This document shows, piece by piece, positions 23,201 through 33,339 of a stretch of DNA of 33,652 nucleotides; the stretch's first letter is position 1, and each line of letters opens with the position of its first letter. Below the pieces are notes generated by a model, which had not been told where the DNA came from, searched no databases, and saw nothing but the letters and a program-made list of their open reading frames with translations. The translations under genes were made by a program, and so were the position numbers. Source of the DNA: Collodictyon triciliatum (taxonomy: Eukaryota > CRuMs); NCBI GenBank assembly GCA_043381765.1, contig JBHJMP010000901.1:1-33652 (forward strand). Direction: 5' to 3'.

Positions 23201-26200
23201 GTTGCAGCAACTGCAAGATGAGCAAAACAAGCTCAGCCAACAGTACAGCCAAGGGACACAAGAACAACAGGAACTCAAGGAAAAAACAGAAATCATGCAA
23301 AAGCGTTTATCTGCAGCTCGCCAGCTCATCTCTGGTCTTGGTACAGAAAAGGAGCGATGGACTAAGGACATGGAAGATTTGAAGGTGACTCGACAGAGAC
23401 TTGTTGGAGACTGTTTGTTGGCAGCCGCGTTCCTCAGCTACTCCGGAGCGTTCACTTTTGAATTCAGACACGAAATGGTATACAAACTTTGGTATGATGA
23501 TGTTGTCGAGCGGTCTGTCCCTCTCACGACTCCATTCAAGCTAGAGACGCTTCTGACAGACTCTGTGGAAATCAGTCGCTGGGCTTCCGAGGGACTTCCG
23601 TCTGATGAACTCTCCGTTCAGAATGGTATTCTCACTACGCGCTCCAATCGCTGGCCGCTGTGTATTGACCCACAGATGCAGGCTGTCAACTGGATTAAGA
23701 AAAGGGAAATCAAAAATTCGCTCAAGATTTGCACATTCAACGACCACGACTTTTTGAAGCAGTTGGAACTGGCCATCACGTACGGATTCCCACTTTTGTT
23801 TGAGGGTATCGACGAATACATCGACCCCGTCATTGATACTGTGCTTGAAAAGAACATCACCATTGTGGGGAACCGCAAGTTTATAATGTTGGGCGACAAA
23901 GAGGTAGATTGGGATGACAGCTTCCGTCTGTATTTCACCACAAAGCTCTCCAATCCCAGTTACTCTCCAGAAATCTTTGGTAAGTGCATGGTCATCAATT
24001 ACACAGTGACACAGCAAGGATTACAAGACCAACTTCTGAACGTGGTCGTGGGCTACGAGCGCCAGGATTTGGAACGCCAAAGAATCGACCTGATCAAACA
24101 AATGAGCGAGAATCGAGCCCTCTTAAAGAATCTGGAGGACACCTTACTACAGGAGCTCGCCTCGTCGACTGGCAACATTCTAGACAACCAGGATTTGATA
24201 GACACCCTTGAAAACACAAAGTCGAAGGCCATGGAAGTGTCCCAGAAACTCGAGCAAGCAGACGAAACTGCCAAGCAGATTGATATCGTTCGTGATGGAT
24301 ACCGTCCAGCAGCCAAGCGAGGGTCCATCCTATTCTTTGTCATGTCCAGCCTCTCTGCAATCAACTCCATGTACGAATACTCTCTAAATTCGTATCTTGA
24401 AATCTTTGAGCAATCGCTGGCTAGAAGCGAAAAGGACATGGTTCTGCTCAGTCGTCTTCGGAACATCATCAATACGCTGACATATAATGTGTACAAATAC
24501 GTGTGCACAAGTCTTTTTGAACGCCACAAACTCATGTTCTCCTTCAACATGTGTGTCAAGATTCTGCAGGGAGATGGTGCCATCGACTCAAATTACCTAG
24601 ACTTTTTCTTGAAAGGAAACCTCTCGCTTGAAAAATCCACCCGGAAGTGTCCCTTCTCCTGGTTTCCTGACCAAGGATGGGAAGACCTGCAGCGACTCAA
24701 CACGATGGCCACTGTGTTTGAAACCATCGTGGACGACATCGAAAAGAATGAAGAAGTATGGAAGCAATGGTATGACTTGGAGACGCCCGAGACGCATCCC
24801 ATCCCCATGAACTATGCAAACACGTTGGACCCCTTCCAACAAATGATGCTCTTAAAGTGCCTCCGAGTGGACCGTTGTTATTGGGCGGTCACGCGCTTTG
24901 TCATTCTCAAGATGGGCGAGAAGTATGTCCGGCCTCCCGTGCTTGACTACCACGGCATTTTTGAGCAGAGCTCGCCCATGTCTCCTGTTGTCTTTATCCT
25001 CAGTCCTGGAGCTGACCCAGCATCCGACGTCTTCAAGCTAGCTGACAAGCTTGGGTTTGGAGGAGCGCGTCTAAAAGTCAGCTCCCTGGGTCAAGGACAA
25101 GGCCCGCAAGCCATGCAGTATTTGGAAGGCGGTGTTGCCCGAGGCCACTGGGTTCTGTTGCAGAACTGTCATCTTCTGGCATCTTGGCTCAAGCAGCTGG
25201 AGAAGTTCCTGGACAAGATGGAGAAGCCCAACAAGGACTTCCGCCTGTGGCTGACCACCGAGCCTACCGAAAAGTTCCCGATTGGCATTCTGCAGCGCTC
25301 TTTGAAGGTCGTGACTGAGCCTCCGACTGGGCTCAAGCTGAACATGACCGGCAGCTACTCAAAGATTTCGGACGAGCAGCTGGACCAATGCCCTCACCCC
25401 GCATTCCGCTCCCTGGTCTATGTCCTTGCATTTTTCCACGCTGTGGTACAGGAGCGCCGCCGATATGGAAAGATTGGTTGGAACGTGCCGTACGACTTTA
25501 ATGAGTCCGACTTCCGTGTGTCCCTTTCGCTGCTGAACACATATCTCACAAAGGCCTACACGAATAACGACAACACGCCATGGGGTTCGCTTCGCTACTT
25601 GATTGGTGAGGCTATGTACGGAGGCCGCGTCACAGACAGCTTTGACCGACGCGTCCTTATCACATACTTGGATGAATACATGGGCGACTTTTTATTCGAC
25701 ACTTTCCAGCCTTTCCATTTCTATGTCAATAAGGACACAAATGTCGACTACAAGATTCCCACACCTGGGCCTTTGGAGAACTATCTGGAAGCAATCTCGA
25801 ACCAGCCCCTGATCAATTCGCCCGAAGTCTTTGGATTGCACCCCAACGCAGAAATAGGGTACTTGACAAACTCTACAAAGGAGCTGTGGCGCAATGTGGT
25901 GGATATGCAGCCGCGTGTTGGGAATGCCGCAGGTGGAATCAGCCGCGACGAGTACATTAAATCTGTTGCCTTGGATTTGCAGACAAGAATCCCAGAGCCT
26001 TTTGACTTGCATCGCACCGCGAAAGTTCTTGGCGAGGGGATAACACCGACACAGGTGGTCTTAATGCAGGAGCTGGAGAGGTGGAATCGACTGGTGAATA
26101 AGATGATTGTGATGTTGAGAGAGCTTCTCAAGGCCCTCGCTGGAGAAATCGGTATGTCGAATGAGCTCGATGACCTTGCAAACTCGCTGTATATTGGTCA

Positions 26201-26258
26201 GCTTACGCACTCGTGGAGAAGCCTCGCACCCGACACACAAAAGTCCCTCGGTAGCTTT

Positions 26259-26329
<71 letters not shown>

Positions 26330-27338
26330 CCTAACGATATTTTTAGTTTCTTTGGTGGTCATAATTCACGCTCGACTACAAGCATTTTTTGAAGAAGTGC
26401 ATTTTTTTTTTGGTTTTATTAATAAGGGTGTATTTGTTTGTAGGAAACTGGATGCTTCACTTTGAAAGAAGGCACAAACAGTACGTCGCTTGGATTGAAG
26501 AAGGGGAACCCATTCTCATGTGGCTCTCTGGTCTTCACATTCCCGAGGCTTACCTCACTGCACTGGTTCAAATGACGTGCCGTAAGAATGTTTGGCCGTT
26601 GGATAAGTCTACTCTCTACACTCGTGTAAGTCAATTTTTCTTTTTTCTTTTNNNNNNNNNTTTCTTTTTTCTTTTCTTTTTTCTTNNNNNNNNNNNNNNN
26701 NNNNNNNNNNNNNNNNNNNNNNNNNNNNNNNNNNNNTTTTTCTTTATTTTCTTTTTTTCTGTTGGCATTTATTTGCATTCCATACGCCACAGGTCACAAA
26801 ATACACCAAAATGGAAGAGATTCCCGAAAGACTGGCGTCCGGTTGCTACGTGACTGGGTTATATTTGGAGGGTGCTGCATGGGATTTGTACGTCTCAATC
26901 AAATACATCTTTGTGTTGGTTTTCATGCGAATCTAGTTATCTATTTTACAGTCTCGCCATCGCATCAATCATCCCAGGAAAAACTGCCGGTTGACTCCGC
27001 AGAGACCCAAAGAACTTGTTGTTGAACTCCCCATCATGCAAATCATTCCTGTGGAAATGACGAAACTGAAGTTGCAAAACACTCTGCGCACACCAGTGTA
27101 CACCACACAAAACCGCCGGAATGCTATGGGTGTTGGTCTTGTGTTTGAGGCCGACCTGAACACAGCCGAGCACCCCAGCCACTGGGTTAGTCTTTCTTCG
27201 AGCAGAATCCAATAATAGCACTGAATCATATGACTTTGCTGAGTTTGCTATTTAGCCAGTTGATGCTGCTGTTCTGACTTTTCGTTTTCATCAATACAGG
27301 TGTTGCAAGGGGTTTGCCTGGCTCTCAATATCGAATAA
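9267..27338 (+). CDS. DNAH10: Axonemal dynein heavy chain, DNAH10 type (inner-arm I1/f, 1-beta chain), 36 exons
   Basis: This is the motor subunit of an inner-arm dynein that slides doublet microtubules in cilia. The spliced product is about 4543 residues (human DNAH10 is about 4470) and every exon phase closes. Order: tail (about 1-1390), linker, AAA1 with GPAGTGKT near residue 1894 and [11 protein letters not shown]2 with GPTGGGKS near 2174, AAA3 with GDSGTAKT near 2519, AAA4 with GYGGSGKQS near 2867 and FLFTDAHV, stalk coiled coils about 3109-3400 around the microtubule-binding tip, AAA5, AAA6 and the C-terminal domain ending [12 protein letters not shown]. Assignment to DNAH10 rests on recalled similarity over [33 protein letters not shown] and [16 protein letters not shown] 9267 is the first in frame, followed by a family-like [10 protein letters not shown]. 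The gene is divergent from BBIP1. Confidence 0.95.
14774..14874. repeat. Pentanucleotide microsatellite (TTTCC)n in dynein intron 22
   Basis: About 20 copies of a 5-bp unit fill the intron 14729-14912, between the exon ending in ALNR and the exon starting MILAGM. On the sense strand it extends the polypyrimidine tract upstream of the acceptor. Confidence 0.95.
17251..17352 (+). other. GC-AG intron 31 of the dynein gene
   Basis: No GT donor joins the exon ending INSFK to the motor exon. A donor AAAG|GCAATC with acceptor CCCACAG gives phase 1 and the junction [24 protein letters not shown], which fits the conserved family sequence. The ATG-like start of the long open frame near 17286 therefore lies inside the intron and is not a protein start. 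Confidence 0.75.
17353..26250 (+). other. Dynein exon 32: 8898-bp intronless block encoding linker, AAA1-6 and stalk
   Basis: One exon carries 2966 codons. Nucleotide positions of key parts: linker from 17353 to about 18700; AAA1 Walker A 18852-18875 and Walker B near 19002; AAA2 Walker A 19694-19717; AAA3 Walker A 20727-20750; AAA4 Walker A 21771-21797; stalk helix CC1 about 22495-22800, microtubule-binding tip about 22800-23110, CC2 about 23110-23370; AAA5 from about 23440; the C-terminal domain follows. All four N-terminal P-loops keep the lysine, and AAA1 keeps its Walker B acidic pair. It ends CTC-G|GTAGCT. The contrast with 31 exons in the preceding 8 kb is sharp. Confidence 0.93.
26257..26329. 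repeat. Tetranucleotide microsatellite (TTTA)n in dynein intron 32
   Basis: About 18 units begin six bases into the intron 26251-26443. The reading frame stays open through the array as a Leu-Phe-Ile-Tyr repeat, which makes the exon look longer than it is. The true junction restores SLG-NWMLHF, as in dynein heavy chains. Confidence 0.95.
26444..27338 (+). other. Dynein terminal exons 33-36
   Basis: Exons are 26444-26625, 26793-26891, 26952-27185 and 27300-27338. They encode [40 protein letters not shown], the [11 protein letters not shown] segment, [16 protein letters not shown] and the closing [12 protein letters not shown], the standard end of axonemal dyneins. The donor after 26891 is a weak GTCTCA chosen because it keeps phase with the next exon. 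The segment [17 protein letters not shown] is longer and more basic than usual here. Confidence 0.88.
26626..26792 (+). other. Dynein intron 33 with two assembly gaps in a T/C tract
   Basis: The intron is almost pure T with scattered C. It contains N runs at 26652-26660 and 26686-26736, so its true length is unknown. The flanking splice sites CGT|GTAAGT and CACAG|GTC are clear, so the gaps do not affect the protein model. Confidence 0.9.
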
Positions 27339-27339
27339 A
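27334..27339 (+). terminator. AATAAA overlapping the dynein stop codon
   Basis: The last codons GAA-TAA plus the next base spell AATAAA. If this hexamer is the poly(A) signal the mRNA would have a 3' UTR of only about 10-30 nt. A second signal further downstream is not obvious within the next 100 bp. Confidence 0.35.
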
Positions 27340-27951
27340 GTGACTCATTTATCTTATTTATAATGTTTCCCTATAACTTGACTGCAATGAGTCATCGCCG
27401 TGTCATGATTGTGTCGATATCGTGAATGGAATCCAAAACAAATGCCTTTTCACTCCAAGATGATGAAACACACACATATATACATTCATTATGTTTGGAT
27501 AAAATATAATAATACCAATTACTGTCATTGTCACAGAGTACCATGGTGAAATTAGGGTTCACCTAATATCTCACTTGTTTTCTTCGTTGTTTTTTTTTCT
27601 TTTTTTCTTATTTTCTTTTTTTTCTTTTTTTTTCTTTTTTTTCTTTTTTTTCTTTTTTTTCTTTTTTTTCTTTTGTACCATCGCATCTGCTTCTCGATTC
27701 AATCCTCCTTTGAGTTTTTCCTGTCCTTCTAAGCACAGCAAACGTAATGCGCATCCAAGATTTACCAACCGAACCACCTCGCTGCTACTCAAGTTCTCTT
27801 TATCCTTCGAAACAAAGAAAGAAAAAAGAAAAAAAACAATAACTGTAAATCTTTTATTTCTTCCTGTCTGTGTACCTTTTCACCTCTTGACCCCATAAGC
27901 GCAGTACAGGCCGATATCACTGCCCTGCACGAGACCCAACACAATGAATCA
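27339..27951. other. Spacer between the convergent dynein and LRR genes
   Basis: About 610 bp of AT-rich sequence with a T8C repeat in the middle. Short open frames here are low complexity and have no family resemblance. I see no gene. Confidence 0.6.
27590..27675. repeat. T-rich nonanucleotide repeat (TTTTTTTTC)n
   Basis: Poly-T punctuated by C at about 9-bp spacing, in the convergent spacer. Confidence 0.85.
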
Positions 27952-30900
27952 TCACCCGTCCGAGAGAGTAAAGTAGTAGCCAGACTTCTCCGAGCTCTGG
28001 GTCTGAGACCTCCTTGACAGGCGCGACAACTGAGTGCGCTCCATCAACTCGGACATGTTTATCGACAGATACTTGAATCCATTGCTGAAGACGCTGCGGA
28101 TGGATGTGAAGTGGTATTTGCTTGCGCAAAGCACAAGGACAACAACAACTACTACATTCAGCAGGACGAAAAGCACTTCGAGAAAGAGGAGGTCGCCCGA
28201 TATTTTGACAATGAATCCTATCAGAAAGGATGTTGTCAGAACATACAGACTGGCCAGCTCCAGACGGTTCTCGATTCTCCGGTTGAACGGCTGCGCCATG
28301 TGCTGGACGAGTATGCTAACCTTTATGGAGGAGAATGTTTTGGTTGGAATGAGCATTCATCGAGATGATTTGCGTTTTGCCTTGTTTGAATTAAAGGGGA
28401 AAAAAAGAAGAGAAGAGAAGGGGAGGGAGGTGGAACTGTGTGTGTTTCTTGGGACGATTGGTCTACCTGGAGCAAAATGAATATCGATATTGTTGAGACT
28501 TCGGGGCTTCCATATGGTATTGCTTGTGTCAGTGCCACAAGGACGAGCCTTCGAATGACGATGACAAACTCCCAGTAGTAATAGTTCTGCAGGCAAGCAA
28601 CATAACAGGTTAGTGTGTCTGCATAGGCAAGGAAAAAGACAAACGTGTATGGTAGAAGCGAGTGGTTTGCAGGTAGTCCGAAATATAATGCAATGCCAAT
28701 GACTTATATTCATAGAGTGATGGTGCCAGATAGGTGTTGGTTTAATTTACATTTTATGTGTCTATCGAAAGAATCAAACAAGGGTAAAATAGAAGAAGAA
28801 AATAACAGGAACAAATTTATGAATAGCAAATGAAATATACCTCCTTGTAAACCCCACAAAAGAACGAGTAGATTGTATTTGTGTAATAATCCAAGGGGAC
28901 TTTTTGTTTGAGCTCTGTTCGGCTGTGGACATAGTAAAGGCCATAGAGCGGGTATCCGAGCGTATATGCAAAGAAGACGGCAACAGACAGAACTAAGATT
29001 GGTGCATAGCCTTTGTCCATGGGCGAGCAAGCCAGCCAGGGATACTCGTTGAGATACCACGTATTGTTTGTCTCTTGGTAAAGAACACAGCTGAACGACT
29101 GAAAGACACGCTCTGTAATTCCGGTGTACATCAACTGGAATAGAGACAATCCAATTTGGAGAACCTGTTTAACGTAGATAATATGTTGAATGCATATATA
29201 GTTATTCAATTTTTTTTAATTAGAGGCTGTTTTTTTTTTTTTAATCTTTGGTGGATTTGTGTATATGTCTAGCTTGTTTTTTTCTCTTTTACAGAAAATC
29301 TTAAGCAAGCATTGCATTTTCATTTTTATTTGTAAGTATATTACCGTCGAAAATTGGTGATATTTCAGTAACTTATAAGATGCGAGCGTGACGGTGATAA
29401 TTGCAAAAAGTCGGGCATATGATAGAATGAATGGCATATATACTTCAGCTCCTTCATAGACACATTCCTGCATCAATTGTATGAAAGTGCGATATTTAGT
29501 GATGGTTTAATTTTTCTCAAGCATCGAGTATAGTCAGACAAAAAAAAACTCAAGCAACGTGGTACACGTCTAACATATTTTCAAAACGTCGTGTTGAAAT
29601 ATTCATATTCTATTATTTGGTATGTCTCTTCCGATATTACCATCGATACGATCTCAAAGTTTGAAAACTTCAGTATGGAATATATGGCTGATGACCCAGT
29701 GTTTTCTTGATGGTTATTGAAAACAGAAGATACGAGTATTGAAAGTAATTGAATATGGACGATGAGAATTCTCAGTATTCCTATGCAAAGAAGAAGACCA
29801 TTGATAAATGAAAAATAATAATAAAATAACAATAGCAGTAGTAATAAGATGGCTGTTCAAAATGAATTGTGTTGAATGCACAGGCACAATCTGGGTATGA
29901 ATTTAAATTAATGAGCCTTTTTTTTCTCCTATATATGTAGCTTTAAGCTACCTGAGCCACTCGAAGATAGCTTCGGCAGAAGATAGACCACACCCAAAAT
30001 GGCCAAGGGGATGATGCAGTAAAGTATATAGCGGAAAGTCTTGGTACATCTGACACATGAACGATGTGCCTTTGAGTATCCTTCGCTGCATTTTGAGCAA
30101 AGTCTACCCTCATACCCGGTTTTGCAGGTGAAAATTGAATTTCCATTCGGGTTGCATGCCTGTGAGTTTGGACAAGGAATTATTTCCAGGTCGCCATTTT
30201 GATAGGAACTTGTATAGCAGCTTTGAATAACTGACCCACCAGGACATTCACAATCGGATGGGCAACTGGTGCAGATACCTGAATACCCTATCGATCCTGG
30301 CAAACACAGGCAATATTCATACTTGTAGTAGTCCGGATCCAAATATACTGCCGCGGTTCCGTTATTTCCTCTTATTTGCGGGCAGACATAGGCTCCAGAT
30401 TTTTGTTGCAATTGATATTGCTGCGATATGGAAAAACTTGTTGGGAGAAGGTATCCATCTTGACCCACCAAGTCAGTGGACGAGAGATCCAAATGTGTCA
30501 ATTTCTGTAGCTTATGTATTGATTCGGGTATGATTCCAACCATCGGGTTGGATGAAAAATCAACAACACTCCAGAGATTTGCTCTAGGAATTGTGTCCAT
30601 GGAAGAAAGAAGGTTGCCAGAAAAGTTAAGGTTCTGTATCTCGCCCAAGAAATCATACATGATGCCGTCGATACGACCATATATACGATTGTTGGCGAAG
30701 TTTACATATTGAGCCTCAAATGATACGCCAGGGTTAACACTGGTAAAGAAGAAGAACATGGAATGAATCTCGTACGATAAAATATTGTCTCCCAAATCTA
30801 TAATGTTTAATTGTGATTGAGTTGAAAAAAGATCTGGTGGAAGTAATACAAATCTGTTAGAGTTAAGGTATAATGAGCGAATGTAAGACATGTCCTTAAT

Positions 30901-33339
30901 TGATGGCACGGCTCCAGTGAATTTATTGTACGATAAATCCAAGTAAAGCAACGATTTTAGATTCGAGAAACTCGCTATGGTACCCTCTAGATCATTTTTA
31001 CTTAGGTCAATATCTTGTAAAAATGGTGATGCAAAGTTTGGGAGGTTGCCGATAAATCTATTTCCAAACAATTCAACAGTTTTTAAATTAGGGCATCCTT
31101 CAAGTGTTGGTATTGTTCCAAAGAAATCATTCGATGATGCATATAGAGTTTCTAGCATTGGTAACTTGAATTTTGGCAGTTCTTGGTTTAAATTTAAATC
31201 AGCTATGGCCAGTAAGCGGAGATTATAAAGTCCAAGAAAAGATGGAGCACTTCCGTAGAGCGGATTTGATGATAACCAAAGCTCTTTCAGGTTTGTTAAT
31301 TCATTAAAATCAGGAATCATACCGACTCCCTGATTCGCGTTGAGAGAGAGTATTTCAAGATTTCGGAGATGTCCGTAGTCGGGTATTGTTCCGGTAAACT
31401 GATTCAAGAACAGAGATAATCTTATGAGGCCAGTATTTTCCTTGAATTCAGGGAAATCACCCGACAGTACGTTATTAAATACGTACAAATCCTCAAGATA
31501 AGGTTGATTCGCAAAGGGAGGAACAGTTCCAGTAATTTTATTTCCAAATAAATGTATCTGCCTTATGTTTGTACACCCAAGTTCTGGAATGACGCCAGAA
31601 ATATTATTCAAGTGAAGATAAAGGTGTGTTAATCTCACCATATAGCTGAATGGGGGTAGTTGACCGCTCATGTTATTGCTAAAAAGTGATATTACCCTGA
31701 GCGAATGTAGGCTAGAAAAGTTTGGAACTGTACCAAAAATTAGATTGTCATGCAAATATAACTCGATGACATTTTTGAGTGTCTTAATATCAGATATTTC
31801 GAATTGTAGTCGGTTTCTGGATAAAGCCAGTAACGTGATGAAATTATTTTCATCCATAGTCGGGAGACTACCTGACAACTGGTTGCTATCTAGATTTAGT
31901 ATTTGAATATATGGAATGTCTTTGACCGGTGGCATCGTTCCTTCGATAAAGTTTGATGATGCATCCAAAAAGTATAAAAGATTGGAGTTTAAGTGTACAG
32001 GAAGTTTCCCTGATATCATGTTCCCAGATATTTGAAGTGATTGACACTGCTCGTAGAAAAGTGGGAACCCACCGATGAGCACGTTTTCGCTCAAGTTAAC
32101 GGTTAAGTCAACCTGGGAAAACTGGATGTTACCAATATCGCCTGTCAAAATATTGTTCTCAAGATTCAAATATGTTAGGGAGTGGCATAGCTCGAAAGAC
32201 GGAAGAAGACCTTCGATCTGGTTGTTTGCTGCAGAAAATGTGTGAAGCATCGTAAGGTTCAGTTTGCTTATGGTCCCATCAAATTTGTTATTATCTAGAA
32301 TTATCTCTTCTAGGCCGTTCAGTGAATCGAATGCAGGTATGCTTCCTCTTAAACTATTGTCTTGTAAATTCATTCGTTGTAATCCTTTTAGAAGACTTAA
32401 ATTAGGAAGTGTCCCGTACAATTTGTTTGATTGCAGATCGATAACATGAATGGACGGGTTGTCTATGTCGACAAAACTTCCATATATTTCATTCCGTCCT
32501 AGCCTCAAATCCTTCATGTGCTTAAAATGCTCTATGTTGTCAGAAATTGATGTGATATTTCCAACAAGATTGTTTTCGAATAAGTCAATTTCTACAACAT
32601 CGCATAGATCGTCCTGCAAATGTTCAGAAAAAAATCAATTATTGAACAAGAACAGAATCAATAGAATATATTGTTATGTTACGTCTACTGATAGGGAAAT
32701 AATAATCAGAATACTTACAGAGCATGAGTTGTTTGTACAGTTATCTTGAAGGCAAGTAATCCCATACCACAGGCAGTAACAAACATCTTTATCTTTCCAG
32801 TTCGATTTATTGACCCATTCATCTCCATTCATAATGGTGTAGAAATCAGTCAAGGCATCATAATTGGATTGGAATGGACCATTTATGAAACTAGCACCAG
32901 ACGATGCAGACTTGGTTTTTTTCTGTGCTGGCGGTGGATATGGCCTCCTTTCCAAAGAGCCCTTGAAACCTGGGATGTCCTCTTTGTATAATCCTTCATA
33001 GTAGTATAGTTCGAATTTAATAGACAACAAATCTTGAACAAGACCAATCGCATCATTATATGAAAGTACACTCAAATCGATTGTCGCTTCCGTTTGGTGC
33101 TTCACATTGGGCTTGCTGTTTCTGGTGCATTTTGAATAAGTTGGTGAGATATCTTCAATTTATGAGGCAATAAAGGTGATAGAAGGTTATCAGTATGTTT
33201 TGAGGAAGTCGGTTGACACAAACCCAGAAAGAATCTCGTAAATATGGCTTCTGAGCTGGGCACTGCTATCGCGTGCATCCGAGCACATCGCTTCCAGCCA
33301 AAGAGCGACAGTAAGCGACAAAACGATTGATGACCTCAT
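27952..33339 (-). CDS. Receptor-like protein: signal peptide, ~31 plant-type LRRs, Cys-rich module, multi-pass membrane domain (eight exons)
   Basis: Exons (high to low): 33339-33224, 33115-32719, 32613-29952, 29780-29641, 29467-29345, 29164-28841, 28586-28467, 28320-27952; phases close and give about 1416 residues. Parts in order: a signal peptide (MRSSIVLSLTVALWLEAMC); an LRR cap with ALTDFYTIMNGDEWVNKSNW and CLWYGITC; about 31 repeats of the N-x-L-x-G-x-x-P type; a Cys-rich module with CKTGYEGRLCSKCSEGY and CVRC, like GCC2/GCC3 (ephrin-receptor-like) repeats; a first membrane helix in FRYILYCIIPLAILGVVYLL; and several more in exons 4-8, including ILIVHIQLLSIL, YYYWEFVIVIRRLVLVALTQ and LLFLEVLFVLLNVV. 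The tail is Ser/Arg/Gln-rich. There is no kinase domain. It is probably a surface receptor or channel-like protein; its ligand and role are unknown. Confidence 0.88.
29952..32613 (-). other. Exon 3 of the LRR gene: LRR solenoid, Cys-rich module and first membrane helix
   Basis: A 2662-bp exon. LRR units of about 22-23 residues run from 32613 to about 30450; I count 31 Asn-centred repeats. Many carry LxGxxP, the plant-specific LRR type also widespread in protists. The Cys-rich stretch covers about 30410-30045 and the membrane helix about 30040-29980. It ends TCA-G|GTAGCT. Confidence 0.88.

Noticed and set aside
26652-26736. N runs as a sign of a mis-joined gene
   Set aside because: Exons on both sides encode adjacent parts of the dynein C terminus in the right phase, so the gaps only hide repeat length.
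9267-27338. Cytoplasmic dynein 1 or 2 heavy chain
   Set aside because: Segments such as [12 protein letters not shown], the [13 protein letters not shown] stretch and the C terminus [16 protein letters not shown] are of the axonemal DNAH10 type, as I recall the families.
27575-27898. 107-codon plus-strand open frame rich in Phe
   Set aside because: The first third is translated poly-T and the rest has no family match or splice support; it lies in a spacer between convergent genes.
28034-28480. 148-codon plus-strand open frame
   Set aside because: It is antisense to the last exon of the LRR gene, whose minus-strand frame has membrane helices and clean splice phases.
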